Assembly: GCA_020845705.1 (NCBI GenBank)
Contig: JADLFH010000016.1
Coordinates: forward strand, 62,001 to 126,000
DNA from: Microthrixaceae bacterium
GTDB lineage: Bacteria; Actinomycetota; Acidimicrobiia; Acidimicrobiales; Microtrichaceae
DNA: 64,000 nucleotides
Reading direction: 5' to 3'
Positions 51,689 through 60,193 of this stretch are shown here, one piece after another. The notes below the pieces were generated by a model that was not told the DNA's origin, searched no databases, and saw only the letters and a list, made by a program, of their open reading frames with translations. The position numbers and the translations under genes were made by a program. Every line of letters starts with the position of its first letter. Within the stretch, counting starts at the first letter, position 1.

Positions 51689-54127
51689 TCAGCGCGGCGC
51701 GGTGACCTCGTATGGGTCGCCCACGGCCTCGGCTTCCACTTCTTTTTCGGTGAAGGCCGCCTTCTTCCAGTCCTTCTTGGCGAACCGCTCCACCTGCGAT
51801 GTGAACAGCGGACTCGTGCGGTCGGAGGTCTCTCCGTAGGTGAGGATGGTTCGAGCCTGCGGTCCGTCCTTGTCGAACCCGACCACCATCAGGAAGCTGG
51901 TGCCGTTGTTGACCCAGTAGCCCTTCGACGTGAGGCCCGTGAGCGAGTTGAGCTGTTCGGCCGGTGCGGGCGCGCCCTCGGCCTTCGCCCCGTCGTAGAG
52001 GCCCTTCGACCAGCCCACGATGTTGGTGACGCCGTCGAGGTTCGTTCCCCCTGGCACCGGTAGGAACGAGCCGCGGCCGTCCACCTGGATCTCTCCGAGT
52101 GCGACTGCGGGGTCGAAGCCGGCGTCGGTCAACGTCTTGGATGCGTCCTCCAGCGCGTCGAGCACGGGATCGGGCGAACCGTCGGTGGGTGCCTCCACCA
52201 GACCACGCGGGGTTTCCAGCGGCCGGGCAGGGTCGAACTGCTCCGCCCAGATGGCGTTGTCGACGAACTTGGAGAGGAACTCACGGAACAACGCGGCACC
52301 CTTGCTGTCGACGTTGTAGAGACCGTCCCACTCGGCAAGGACGCGACACGGTGTTCCGACGGCCTCGGCGGAGATCGTCTCGCATCGCTCGACCACCTCG
52401 TCACGCAACTCCCGCGCCATGAAACCACCGTTGCGCAGCGCCGCCGCAGCGAGCTCGTCGATGCTGAACTTGGCATCGTCACCCGCGGGACCGCTTGCCG
52501 TGGTGTCGGCGAGGACCGCCAGGTTCTCCCTCGTTCGACGGGACCGCTCTGTGCCCTGTTCGCCGTGGAGGATCGAGTACTCGCCGTCGAGCAGCTCCTC
52601 GGGGTTCGCGAGCCAGAAGCTGTCGTTCGCGTTGAACACGTAGTCGTCACGGGTGAGCTGGGGCATCTCCGAGTAGGGGACCAGCCCCGGATCGCGGGCC
52701 CCGTCGACCTCCACCCAGTCGTCGCGCGAGGTTGAGCCGTCCAACAGCACGGCGCGCGCGGCGAAGGCGGTCTTGGTGAGCGGGTCGGTCTTCAGGCGTT
52801 CCTTGAACGCGGCCTCCGCCTCGGGGGAGAGGTTCGGAGTGGCGGAGGTGTCGGCATACCAGGCCTTGCCGTCGGCGGATGTGGCGATGGTGTTGAACAG
52901 GGGAACGCCTTGGTGTTCCTCGTGAGCCTTCTGGAACTCCTTCAGAGACGTGGCCCGGTCCATTTCGAGGTACTGGCCGAGCAGTTCGTCGTTGTCGATG
53001 TTGGCGTCGCGGTAGGTGAGGGTTGTCTCGGTGCTCCATCCGACCCCGGGGAAGTTGAGGATCGGCCCGTACTCGGACCACCACAGGGTCCGCGAAACCG
53101 GCTCGGCGCCGGCCACCTCGACGGTCACGTCCTCGCGTTGCATGGGAACCGTCTTGCCGTCCTTCACGTAAGCGGTCGGGTCTCCTTGCGCGAGCGACAG
53201 CTTGTAGGCGGTGAAGCGGCTGCCGGCGGAGACCGTGTGGCTCCATGCGATGTGCTCGTTGAAGCCGATTCCCACCGCAGGCAGTCCGGTGAGCATCGCG
53301 CCATAGACGTTCATCTCGCCGGGAACGGTGAGATGAACCTCCCAGAAGCGCAGACCGCCTTCCCACGGGAAGTGTGGGTTGGCCATCAGCATCCCGCCAC
53401 CGTCGGCGCTGCGGTCCTCGCCGAAGGCCCACGCGTTGGACCCCAGCATGGGGCGCTCGTCGGTTTGGCCGGAACGGAACGCAGCGGGCTTGGCCGTCGT
53501 GGGGGTGGCGTCGCCGGTCGGCGGCTGAGCGACACCCAGGTACTTGGCGAGCTGCGCGCCGCTGGCGGCAAGAGCTATCGACTTCGAGTAGGCGAAGAGT
53601 TCGACCGGCTCGATGGGGCGCAACCACTCGGCGCCGGCGCACCAGCCGGCAACTCCGTCGGGGCCGACCTTCTTGAACTGTGCGTTCCAGCCGTCGGTGA
53701 ACGCCGTGATCAGCTCGCGGACCTGGTCGTCGGCGTCGGCCCACTCCTTGTCGGCCTGCTCCATCAGCCGCAGTGACTTCCAGGCGAAGTCGCTGTTCAG
53801 GTTGGCGTCGGCGTCGCCGGGACCCAACCACTTGGCTCTGGTGGAGGTGACCTTCAGGATCTGGTCGGCCAGGGTGCAGGTGTGGTCTTCGCCGCTCGCC
53901 CAGCCCTGGCCGAAGATCACCGAAGGCAGCTCCGCAGCGGTGATGTGCGCTACGCCGTCGGTCGTGCGGCGGATCTCCGCGCGGTAGGTGTCGCTGTCTG
54001 CGGTAACCGTCTTTGCGGTCGTGGTTGCCGAGTCCTTGGCGCTGTCGTCGGTGCAACCCGCCGTCATCATCACGATGGCGGTCGCGGCGGCAACGGCGCG
54101 TCGGAGGCGGCACACTGCTGTGGTCAT
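51689..54127 (-). CDS. Penicillin-acylase-family lipoprotein
   Basis: The 812-residue protein begins with a signal ending MMTAGC (lipobox Cys25). The N-terminal nucleophile is Ser230 in LGSNAWAFGEDRS, typical of self-cleaving amidohydrolases such as acyl-homoserine lactone acylases. Later core motifs include GIGFNEHIAWSHT. It would cleave amides outside the membrane. It is convergent with subunit 3 and overlaps the CGNR gene by ATGA. Confidence 0.88.
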   Translation of the reverse strand: MTTAVCRLRRAVAAATAIVMMTAGCTDDSAKDSATTTAKTVTADSDTYRAEIRRTTDGVAHITAAELPSVIFGQGWASGEDHTCTLADQILKVTSTRAKWLGPGDADANLNSDFAWKSLRLMEQADKEWADADDQVRELITAFTDGWNAQFKKVGPDGVAGWCAGAEWLRPIEPVELFAYSKSIALAASGAQLAKYLGVAQPPTGDATPTTAKPAAFRSGQTDERPMLGSNAWAFGEDRSADGGGMLMANPHFPWEGGLRFWEVHLTVPGEMNVYGAMLTGLPAVGIGFNEHIAWSHTVSAGSRFTAYKLSLAQGDPTAYVKDGKTVPMQREDVTVEVAGAEPVSRTLWWSEYGPILNFPGVGWSTETTLTYRDANIDNDELLGQYLEMDRATSLKEFQKAHEEHQGVPLFNTIATSADGKAWYADTSATPNLSPEAEAAFKERLKTDPLTKTAFAARAVLLDGSTSRDDWVEVDGARDPGLVPYSEMPQLTRDDYVFNANDSFWLANPEELLDGEYSILHGEQGTERSRRTRENLAVLADTTASGPAGDDAKFSIDELAAAALRNGGFMARELRDEVVERCETISAEAVGTPCRVLAEWDGLYNVDSKGAALFREFLSKFVDNAIWAEQFDPARPLETPRGLVEAPTDGSPDPVLDALEDASKTLTDAGFDPAVALGEIQVDGRGSFLPVPGGTNLDGVTNIVGWSKGLYDGAKAEGAPAPAEQLNSLTGLTSKGYWVNNGTSFLMVVGFDKDGPQARTILTYGETSDRTSPLFTSQVERFAKKDWKKAAFTEKEVEAEAVGDPYEVTAPR

Positions 54128-54747
54128 CGGTCATCACCCCTTTGACGTGCACGATAGGCGGCAACGTGGGCGCGGTTGCCGCAGTTGCCGACATCGCAGT
54201 AACGCTTGGAGCGGTTGCGGCTGAGGTCGATGAAGACCGCGTTGCAGTCGTCGGACGCGCACATGCGAAGTCGGCTGTGCTCGTCTGCGCGGATCACGTC
54301 GATCATCGCCATCGCCGTCTCGACCCGCACGCGAGTGGCGAAGGGTGCATCGGATTCGGTCGCGTGGAGATGCCAGTCCCATCCGTCGTGGCGGACGAGC
54401 TGCGGCAGTGCACGAGCTTGGCGGAGCATCGTGTTGACCAGGTCGACCGAAGCGTCGTTGTCGAGCATCCAGAACTGGAGGATCTCAGGGCGGAGCTCAC
54501 GGACGGCTTCCAGCTCTCCGCGAGTGCCGGTGAACGTGCCGCTGTAGCGGTGGCTGGTGAGGAAGCGGTCGAGATCGGCACGTGTCGACAGCTCGTCGTA
54601 TCCCGAGGTTGAGAGCGCGGGGAGGGTGTTCACCAGCGCCGCCGCGGCGCGGAGCGACTCCTCGGTGTCATGGGCGAGAATCAATGTTGACTCCTGGTCA
54701 ACCTGGATTCTATTGTCAGGTGCAACAACCCCTGTGACTCCTGACAT
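54124..54747 (-). CDS. CGNR zinc-finger regulator
   Basis: The 207-residue protein has an N-terminal ABATE-type domain and the C-terminal finger CASDDCNAVFIDLSRNRSKR then YCDVGNCGNRAHVAAYR, the CGNR signature. It is expected to bind DNA. The gene overlaps the acylase start by ATGA, so it may control that gene. It is divergent from the EamA transporter gene. Confidence 0.9.
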   Translation of the reverse strand: MSGVTGVVAPDNRIQVDQESTLILAHDTEESLRAAAALVNTLPALSTSGYDELSTRADLDRFLTSHRYSGTFTGTRGELEAVRELRPEILQFWMLDNDASVDLVNTMLRQARALPQLVRHDGWDWHLHATESDAPFATRVRVETAMAMIDVIRADEHSRLRMCASDDCNAVFIDLSRNRSKRYCDVGNCGNRAHVAAYRARQRGDDR

Positions 54748-54761
54748 GTCGGTGATAACGC

Positions 54762-55817
54762 ATGGCGTCGCCCCCCGCCTCCACAGTCCACAACACTGCG
54801 CTCGGTTCGCGCAGCGAACACCCGGGCATCAGCCTGGTGGCCGCCGTCGCGTCCGCTGCCACCTTCGGCACCAGCGGCACCCTGGCCCGGCCGCTGTTGG
54901 ATGCAGGTTGGTCACCCGGCGCCGCGGTGGCGTTGCGCACGGGCTGCGCCGGCCTTCTGCTGGCTCCGCTGGCTTGGCGGTCGATGCGAGGCGACCTCGG
55001 GTCGGTGCTGTCGGCGTGGCGTCGGGTCGTGGCCTTCGGGGCTCTCGGCGTGGTCGGCGCGCAACTCTTCTACTTCGCCGCGGTCGAGCGACTGCCCGTT
55101 GGGATCGCCATTCTGATCGAGTTCCTGGGACCCGTCTTGTTGGTCGTTGCCACGTCCGCCAGATGTCGCCGACTGCCGCCAAGGACGACGGTCATCGGCG
55201 CGGTGGTGTCAGTCGGGGGTCTCGCCCTCGTGTTGGACTTGACGGGTGACGGGAGGCTCGACGCATTGGGGGTTGTGTTCGCGCTCATCGCGGCAACCGG
55301 TATCGCCGGGTACTTCCATGTGGCCGGCCGCCCCGGCGGAGACGTGGCGCCGGTGGCGTTGGCTTCGGCCGGGCTCCTCTTCGGTGCCGTCGGGTTGGCC
55401 GTCGCCGGAGCGATCGGCGTGGTCCCCTTCTCGGCATCCACTCTCGACGTAGACCTCTTCGGTTCGGCCTCGCCCTGGTGGGTTCCGATGGGGCTGATCG
55501 TGGTGGTGTCGACCGCGTTCCCCTACGCAACCGGGGTGTTCGCCGCCGAGCGACTGGGCGCGACGGTTGCTTCGTTCATAGCGCTCTTGGAGGTGGTGTT
55601 CGCCGTTGTGGCGGCGTGGGTGTTGCTGGGTGAGGTTCCGCGCCCGATCCAGGGAGCGGGTGGCCTCCTGGTGCTCGTCGGTGTTGCTCTCGTGCGCCAC
55701 GAGGGGCGATCAGTTCCAACCTCGGCCCGCAAGAGGGCGTCAGCGCCTGGTGAGGCGACCGACGACAGGCAGCTCGTGGCCGTGGTTGTGCCATGTGGTT
55801 CTGGCGGCGGCAGGTAG
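54762..55817 (+). CDS. EamA/DMT-family transporter
   Basis: The 351-residue protein has ten hydrophobic segments in two repeats (VAAVASAATFGTSGTLARPL, SFIALLEVVFAVVAAWVLLG and others), as in drug/metabolite exporters. The last part is polar. Its end overlaps the convergent methyltransferase gene by 78 bases, the last 26 codons being unlikely to be essential. Confidence 0.88.
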   Translation: MASPPASTVHNTALGSRSEHPGISLVAAVASAATFGTSGTLARPLLDAGWSPGAAVALRTGCAGLLLAPLAWRSMRGDLGSVLSAWRRVVAFGALGVVGAQLFYFAAVERLPVGIAILIEFLGPVLLVVATSARCRRLPPRTTVIGAVVSVGGLALVLDLTGDGRLDALGVVFALIAATGIAGYFHVAGRPGGDVAPVALASAGLLFGAVGLAVAGAIGVVPFSASTLDVDLFGSASPWWVPMGLIVVVSTAFPYATGVFAAERLGATVASFIALLEVVFAVVAAWVLLGEVPRPIQGAGGLLVLVGVALVRHEGRSVPTSARKRASAPGEATDDRQLVAVVVPCGSGGGR

Positions 55818-56510
55818 TGCGGAGATCATCTCGCGGGCCGACCTGACCCATGGCCGAAGTGCCTCGGGAGGCCGGAGTACGCACTCGACGAGCACCGGGT
55901 GGACGGCTCGAACTGGCATCCGTGGGCCTCGCGGCTGGTCGGGGAGCAGCCCGGGGCGGGCGAACAGGGCGCTGTTCTGGGAGTAGAAGTAGGAGATGTC
56001 GCGCTCCCAGAAGTCGGGACGGATGCAGTCGATGAACTCGTATCCCTCGGCTGCGAACAGCTCGATCCAGTAGTCGAGATAGCGTTCGTTCACATGGTCC
56101 GTCCCACCCTGATGTGGCTGAGCAGCACCGAAGTACACGATCGGAGCGAGGGCGCACAGGTCCGCCACGAACGAGGGTGCGCGCTCGGGGGGTAAGTGCT
56201 CCGCCACCTCGAGCGACATCGCCAGGTCGAATTGGCGCTCGACGCTGATCGGCCCGCCGAGGTCGCGCGCCAAGAACTCCTCGGGACTGATTCGTAGCCA
56301 ATCCTCATCCACGTAGTCGCCGTCGATGCCCAGGACATCCTCTACGCCGTGCTCCTTGGCGACAGCGAGCCAGCTCGCGACCCCGCATCCAAGGTCGACC
56401 ACCGAGCGGGCGCCTGTCAGATCCAACACGAAGGGCATGAGGACCTCGGCCGACTGCCGCGACGAATCACGTTGGTTCACGTAGAAGCGCTCGTCATAAG
56501 GGCTGTTCAT
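55740..56510 (-). CDS. SAM-dependent methyltransferase
   Basis: The 256-residue protein has the SAM motif SVVDLGCGVASWLAVAKEHG near residue 35, an acidic strand (VLGIDGDYVDE) and DLAMSLEVAEHLPP. The C-terminal region is basic. It overlaps the glycosyltransferase gene upstream (56494-56510) and the transporter gene downstream. Sugar or lipid methylation is plausible from the neighbour. Confidence 0.85.
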   Translation of the reverse strand: MNSPYDERFYVNQRDSSRQSAEVLMPFVLDLTGARSVVDLGCGVASWLAVAKEHGVEDVLGIDGDYVDEDWLRISPEEFLARDLGGPISVERQFDLAMSLEVAEHLPPERAPSFVADLCALAPIVYFGAAQPHQGGTDHVNERYLDYWIELFAAEGYEFIDCIRPDFWERDISYFYSQNSALFARPGLLPDQPRGPRMPVRAVHPVLVECVLRPPEALRPWVRSAREMISALPAAARTTWHNHGHELPVVGRLTRR

Positions 56511-57453
56511 GGATCGTCGAACTCCTGAGATGGGAAACGGCCTGCCGAGCCTTCACGCGGACCTTGTTCCGGACGAATTGCGGCCAGTCGACCCGGAACG
56601 GAGACCCCTCGTTGTAGAGATGGTATTTGGAAGCCGGACGGACCACGGAGCGCCAGTCCTCGAAATCCACATGGGAGAACGCCGGGTTGCCCCTGCGCAG
56701 TTCGATCCGCTGCTGCGCCTGTACGGGATCGCGATATGGGTAGTGGCGGTTGAACAAGCCAGTCGTGGTCAGCTTGGTGACCCACGGCGGGAACTCCCGC
56801 GACTCGTCGACCCAGGGGATGCCCGGCTGGTTGCGCCACAGCCTGACCTCACGCCAGTCGACCAGGAAATGGCGGCGTCGTTGTGAGATGGGTCGCGATC
56901 GGTCGTCGCGACCCGCCTCCCAGTCGCGAACGTCAAGATCGGTGAGCGCGAACTGCGCGCTCCACGCCAGGATGCCGTCTGCTCCTGTTCGTTCTGCGGC
57001 CCGGATGGACGGACGGGGATCGGAGTCGAGGAACTCGTCGGCGTCCAACTTCAACCACCAGGTACCGGCACCCAGGTCGTCGGACACCTCGTTGACGATC
57101 CGACTACGCAGCCCCTCCACGAAGGGCTGCGCTATCCGCTCATACGCGACGACCTTGGCGGGCATCTCCGACGCCAGGGCCTCGATGATCGCCCAGCTGT
57201 CATCGGACGAGTCATTGTCGATGTAGAAGACCCGGTCACAGAAGGTCACAGCGTGGCGGATGCTCTGTTCGAGCACATCCGCGTCGTCCTTCACCACTCC
57301 GACCCCGTAGAGCACGGCCAACCCTACAACGCTGCGCCGGGGTGCCCTCCACCGTGGCCGATCGCGATTCCCATGTGAGGACGGCGAAGGGTTCTGCCTC
57401 CAGCACACTATTGGCGTAGCGTCAATAGTGTGCTGGAATGGGTGGATGGCCAC
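56494..57453 (-). CDS. Glycosyltransferase family 2 protein
   Basis: The protein contains KDDADVLEQSIRHAVTFCDR, FYIDNDSSDDSWAIIEAL, LKLDADEFLDSD (the DxD-like motif) and a basic C-terminus. The GTG codons near 57313-57330 are more likely starts than ATG at 57453, since the first 40 residues are Arg/Pro-rich and atypical. It forms a pair with the methyltransferase by a 17-base overlap. Confidence 0.8.
   Translation of the reverse strand: MAIHPFQHTIDATPIVCWRQNPSPSSHGNRDRPRWRAPRRSVVGLAVLYGVGVVKDDADVLEQSIRHAVTFCDRVFYIDNDSSDDSWAIIEALASEMPAKVVAYERIAQPFVEGLRSRIVNEVSDDLGAGTWWLKLDADEFLDSDPRPSIRAAERTGADGILAWSAQFALTDLDVRDWEAGRDDRSRPISQRRRHFLVDWREVRLWRNQPGIPWVDESREFPPWVTKLTTTGLFNRHYPYRDPVQAQQRIELRRGNPAFSHVDFEDWRSVVRPASKYHLYNEGSPFRVDWPQFVRNKVRVKARQAVSHLRSSTIHEQPL
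57399..57437. promoter_or_regulatory. 15-bp perfect inverted repeat (operator candidate)
   Basis: TCCAGCACACTATTG at 57399-57413 and its exact complement at 57423-57437 flank a 9-base loop. It sits between the divergent glycosyltransferase and MpaB genes and overlaps a GTG at 57428, so the MpaB start at 57446 is preferred. TetR/LuxR-type operator or a transcript hairpin. Confidence 0.55.
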
Positions 57454-58339
57454 TCGATCACTTCCTGTGGTTCCGGATCGTCTGCCCCTCGGGCCTGACT
57501 CCGTCTATTGGAAGGTCAACTCCGAGCTGGGCATCTTCGCCGGCGGTGGGAGGGCGCTGCTGATGCAGGTCGCCCATCCCGGAGTGGGCGCGGGCGTCGA
57601 GCAGCACTCGTCATATGCCGCGGATCCGTGGGGACGGTTCTTCCGCACAGTCGACGTGATGATGAAGCTCAGCTTCGGCACCCCGGAGCAGTCGGCAAGA
57701 CAGCAGCGCATGCTGGAGAAGATGCACCGGCGGGTGAAGGGGAACACCGACCTGGGCCGGTCGTACGACGCGAACGCGGTCGACCTCCAGATGTGGGTAT
57801 GGGCGACGCTGGTGGATACTGCGCTCGTGGTCTACGAGCGGATCCGTCCACACCTGGGCCGTGCTGAGCGTGCCCAGTACTACGAGGAGTCGAAACTCAT
57901 GGCATACGGATGCGGTGTGCCGGTGGGGGCATGTCCCGAGGGCTTCGAGGACTTCGGCCGTTATGTCGAGCGGGTTGTTGCCGAGGAGTTGGAGGTTACG
58001 CGTTCGGCCCGTGCGGTGGCGGCCGCGGCGATGAGCCTGCCGGTGCCCGGCCCGTTGGGTCTGATCGCCGCGCCGCCGCACCAGCTCATCACGATCGGAC
58101 TGTTGCACCCCTCGCTGCGCGAGCAGTACGGCTTTGATTGGGGTCGTGCCAAGCAGTGCCAACTCGACCTGACCCTCGCGGCGGGCCGAGCGGCCTCGAC
58201 CGTCCTGCCCACACCGCTGCGACGCCTCGGAGCGACGATCACCCTCAACCGGGACAAGCCACTTCGGGTGCCGTGGCTGCAACGGCGTGGCGCCGAGATG
58301 ACCGGGCAACGCCTCGATGAAGCAGGGTTCGCGTCGTGA
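57446..58339 (+). CDS. MpaB-family oxygenase (DUF2236)
   Basis: ATG at 57446 gives 297 residues. Recognisable parts are LLMQVAHPGVGAGVEQHSSY, DPWGRFFRTVDVMM, YDANAVDLQMWVWATLVDTA and HQLITIGLLHPSLREQY, all like MpaB/rubber-oxygenase domains that bind heme. The family cleaves C=C bonds or oxidises lipids. The stop overlaps the next GTG (GTGA), coupling it to the acyl-CoA dehydrogenase. Confidence 0.88.
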   Translation: MATRSLPVVPDRLPLGPDSVYWKVNSELGIFAGGGRALLMQVAHPGVGAGVEQHSSYAADPWGRFFRTVDVMMKLSFGTPEQSARQQRMLEKMHRRVKGNTDLGRSYDANAVDLQMWVWATLVDTALVVYERIRPHLGRAERAQYYEESKLMAYGCGVPVGACPEGFEDFGRYVERVVAEELEVTRSARAVAAAAMSLPVPGPLGLIAAPPHQLITIGLLHPSLREQYGFDWGRAKQCQLDLTLAAGRAASTVLPTPLRRLGATITLNRDKPLRVPWLQRRGAEMTGQRLDEAGFAS

Positions 58340-59547
58340 ACGTCGAGGAGTTCACGGCCGAAGCGCGGGCGTTCCTCGACGCCCACGCCACCCGGAAACC
58401 GGACCACGCCGACGAGTTCCGTTGGGGCGAGGGCGACGACTTCGTGGGCATCGTCGAGGAGGGCGACCCCGAGACCGAGGCCGCTGCGGTTGCCGCTGCA
58501 CGCGAGTGGGCCGCGACAAGGTTCGACGCGGGTTTCGGTTGGATCGATGGCCCCATTGCCCTCGGAGGCGGAGGACTCGGAGGTGAGCATGTCCGCGCAT
58601 ACCGGGCTCTCGAGTCGCGCTACGAACTGCCCGACCTGTCGATCTTCACCATCGGGTTGGGCATGGTCGCTCCCACGATCGCCGCCCACGCCCGACCGGA
58701 CACAGCCCACCGTTACCTCGCGCCGCTTCATCGCGGTGATCTGATCGCGTGCCAGCTCTTCAGCGAACCCGGCGCCGGGTCCGACCTGGCGGCACTGTCC
58801 ACCAGGGCGGAACGCGACGGAGACGACTGGGTCGTCAACGGCCAGAAGGTCTGGACCTCCAACGCGCACCATGCGGGCATCGGCGAGATCATCTGCCGCA
58901 CCGATCCCGATGCGCCGAAGCACGCTGGGATGACCGCGTTCCTCGTGGACATGTCCGCCCCCGGCGTTGAGGTACGGCCGTTGCGCCAGATGACCGGGGG
59001 TGCCGGGTTCAATGAGGTGTTCTTCACCGATGTGCGGATCCCCGATGATCACCGCCTCGGTGAGGTGGGTGGTGGTTGGGCCGTCGCGATCACCACCCTC
59101 ATGAACGAGCGCGCGTCGATCGGCAGCGGGATGGGTCTGGGCCGCGGGCCCGGTCCCTTCGAACGGCTCATCGCCCTGACCCGCGAGATGGGCCGCGACG
59201 GCGACCCCATCGCCCGCAACCGACTCGCCGGGCTCTACGCACAACAACAGGCGCTGGCGTGGACCGCGAAGCGAGCGCTCGCGGCGTTGCAGGCCGGTCG
59301 GCTCCCCGGCGCCGAGCTGTCGATCCTGAAGCTGGGCGGCACGCTCCACCTGATCGGGATCGCCGACTACGCGGCAGGGGTGTTGGGGCCCCGGCTCTGC
59401 GCGGACGTGGGCGAGTGGGGAACCTTCGCTTGGAACAAGCTCGTATGTGGGGCGCCGGGTGCGCGCCTCGGGGGCGGCACCGACGAGATCCTGCGCAACA
59501 TCATCGGTGAAAGGGTTCTGGGTCTGCCCCGTGAACCGAAGGGCTGA
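58336..59547 (+). CDS. Acyl-CoA dehydrogenase
   Basis: The 403-residue protein begins with GTG at 58336. FAD/substrate motifs are CQLFSEPGAGSDLAALSTRA, VNGQKVWTSNAHHAG, FFTDVRIPDDHRLGEVGG and a C-terminal GGTDEILRNIIGERVLGLPR. The class resembles actinobacterial FadE enzymes for large substrates. Coupled to the MpaB gene, it could act on the product of oxidative cleavage after CoA activation. Confidence 0.9.
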   Translation: MNVEEFTAEARAFLDAHATRKPDHADEFRWGEGDDFVGIVEEGDPETEAAAVAAAREWAATRFDAGFGWIDGPIALGGGGLGGEHVRAYRALESRYELPDLSIFTIGLGMVAPTIAAHARPDTAHRYLAPLHRGDLIACQLFSEPGAGSDLAALSTRAERDGDDWVVNGQKVWTSNAHHAGIGEIICRTDPDAPKHAGMTAFLVDMSAPGVEVRPLRQMTGGAGFNEVFFTDVRIPDDHRLGEVGGGWAVAITTLMNERASIGSGMGLGRGPGPFERLIALTREMGRDGDPIARNRLAGLYAQQQALAWTAKRALAALQAGRLPGAELSILKLGGTLHLIGIADYAAGVLGPRLCADVGEWGTFAWNKLVCGAPGARLGGGTDEILRNIIGERVLGLPREPKG

Positions 59548-59550
59548 CCC

Positions 59551-59609
59551 CCACCGAACCTGCGTACGGATCCCGCTGACAGCGACGGAAACGTACGCAA
59601 GTCCGGTGG
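59551..59609. terminator. Long imperfect hairpin
   Basis: CCACCG/CGGTGG (59551-59556, 59604-59609) and TGCGTACG/CGTACGCA (59561-59568, 59592-59599) pair around an inner CGCT/AGCG stem. It lies just after the acyl-CoA dehydrogenase stop and is a probable terminator. Confidence 0.6.
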
Positions 59610-59664
59610 CTCTGAGCGGTGGGAGGTGGATCTGAACGGTGGACCGAGCCGTAGGGTGGGCCGC

Positions 59665-60141
59665 ATGGCAGACACCTTCTCGGTCACTCGCTCCACGACC
59701 ATCGATGCTCCCCCGGACGCGGTCTTCGAGCACCTCGTCGACTTCCACCGTTGGGTGGAATGGTCACCTTGGGAGGGCCTCGATCAGAACATGGAGCGCA
59801 CCTACAGCGGAGCCGACTCCGGGATCGGCGCCGTGTATTCATGGTCTGGCACTCGGAAGGTGGGTGAGGGTCGGATGGAGATCACATCATCGGATCCCCC
59901 GGCGAAGCTCGGCATCCGATTGAACTTCATCAAGCCGTTCAAGGCTGAGAACGACATCGTCCTCTCTCTGGAGACAAACGGGCCTGCAACCGACGTGCGG
60001 TGGACGATGACGGGTCCGAAGACGCTCTTCTCGAAGATCATGGGGATCTTCATGAGCATGGACAAGATGATCGGAAGGGACTTCGAGAAGGGTCTCGCCC
60101 AGCTCAAGGCAACGGTCGAGAAGTCACCACCGCAGAGGTGA
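59665..60141 (+). CDS. SRPBCC (polyketide-cyclase-like) protein
   Basis: ATG at 59665 gives 158 residues starting ADTFSVTRSTTIDAPPDAVF, the typical start of START/SRPBCC proteins, then FHRWVEWSPWEGLD and a long C-terminal helix (MDKMIGRDFEKGLAQLKATV). These proteins form a hydrophobic ligand cavity. The ligand is unknown. Confidence 0.88.
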   Translation: MADTFSVTRSTTIDAPPDAVFEHLVDFHRWVEWSPWEGLDQNMERTYSGADSGIGAVYSWSGTRKVGEGRMEITSSDPPAKLGIRLNFIKPFKAENDIVLSLETNGPATDVRWTMTGPKTLFSKIMGIFMSMDKMIGRDFEKGLAQLKATVEKSPPQR

Positions 60142-60193
60142 GCCGCGTTACCGTCGGCACTCCAGCCATTGCCCCGATAGACAAGGACACCGA

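Noticed and set aside
55740-55817. Overlapping ends of transporter and methyltransferase as a frameshift
   Set aside because: Both genes have ordinary domains up to their ends; a convergent overlap is sufficient.
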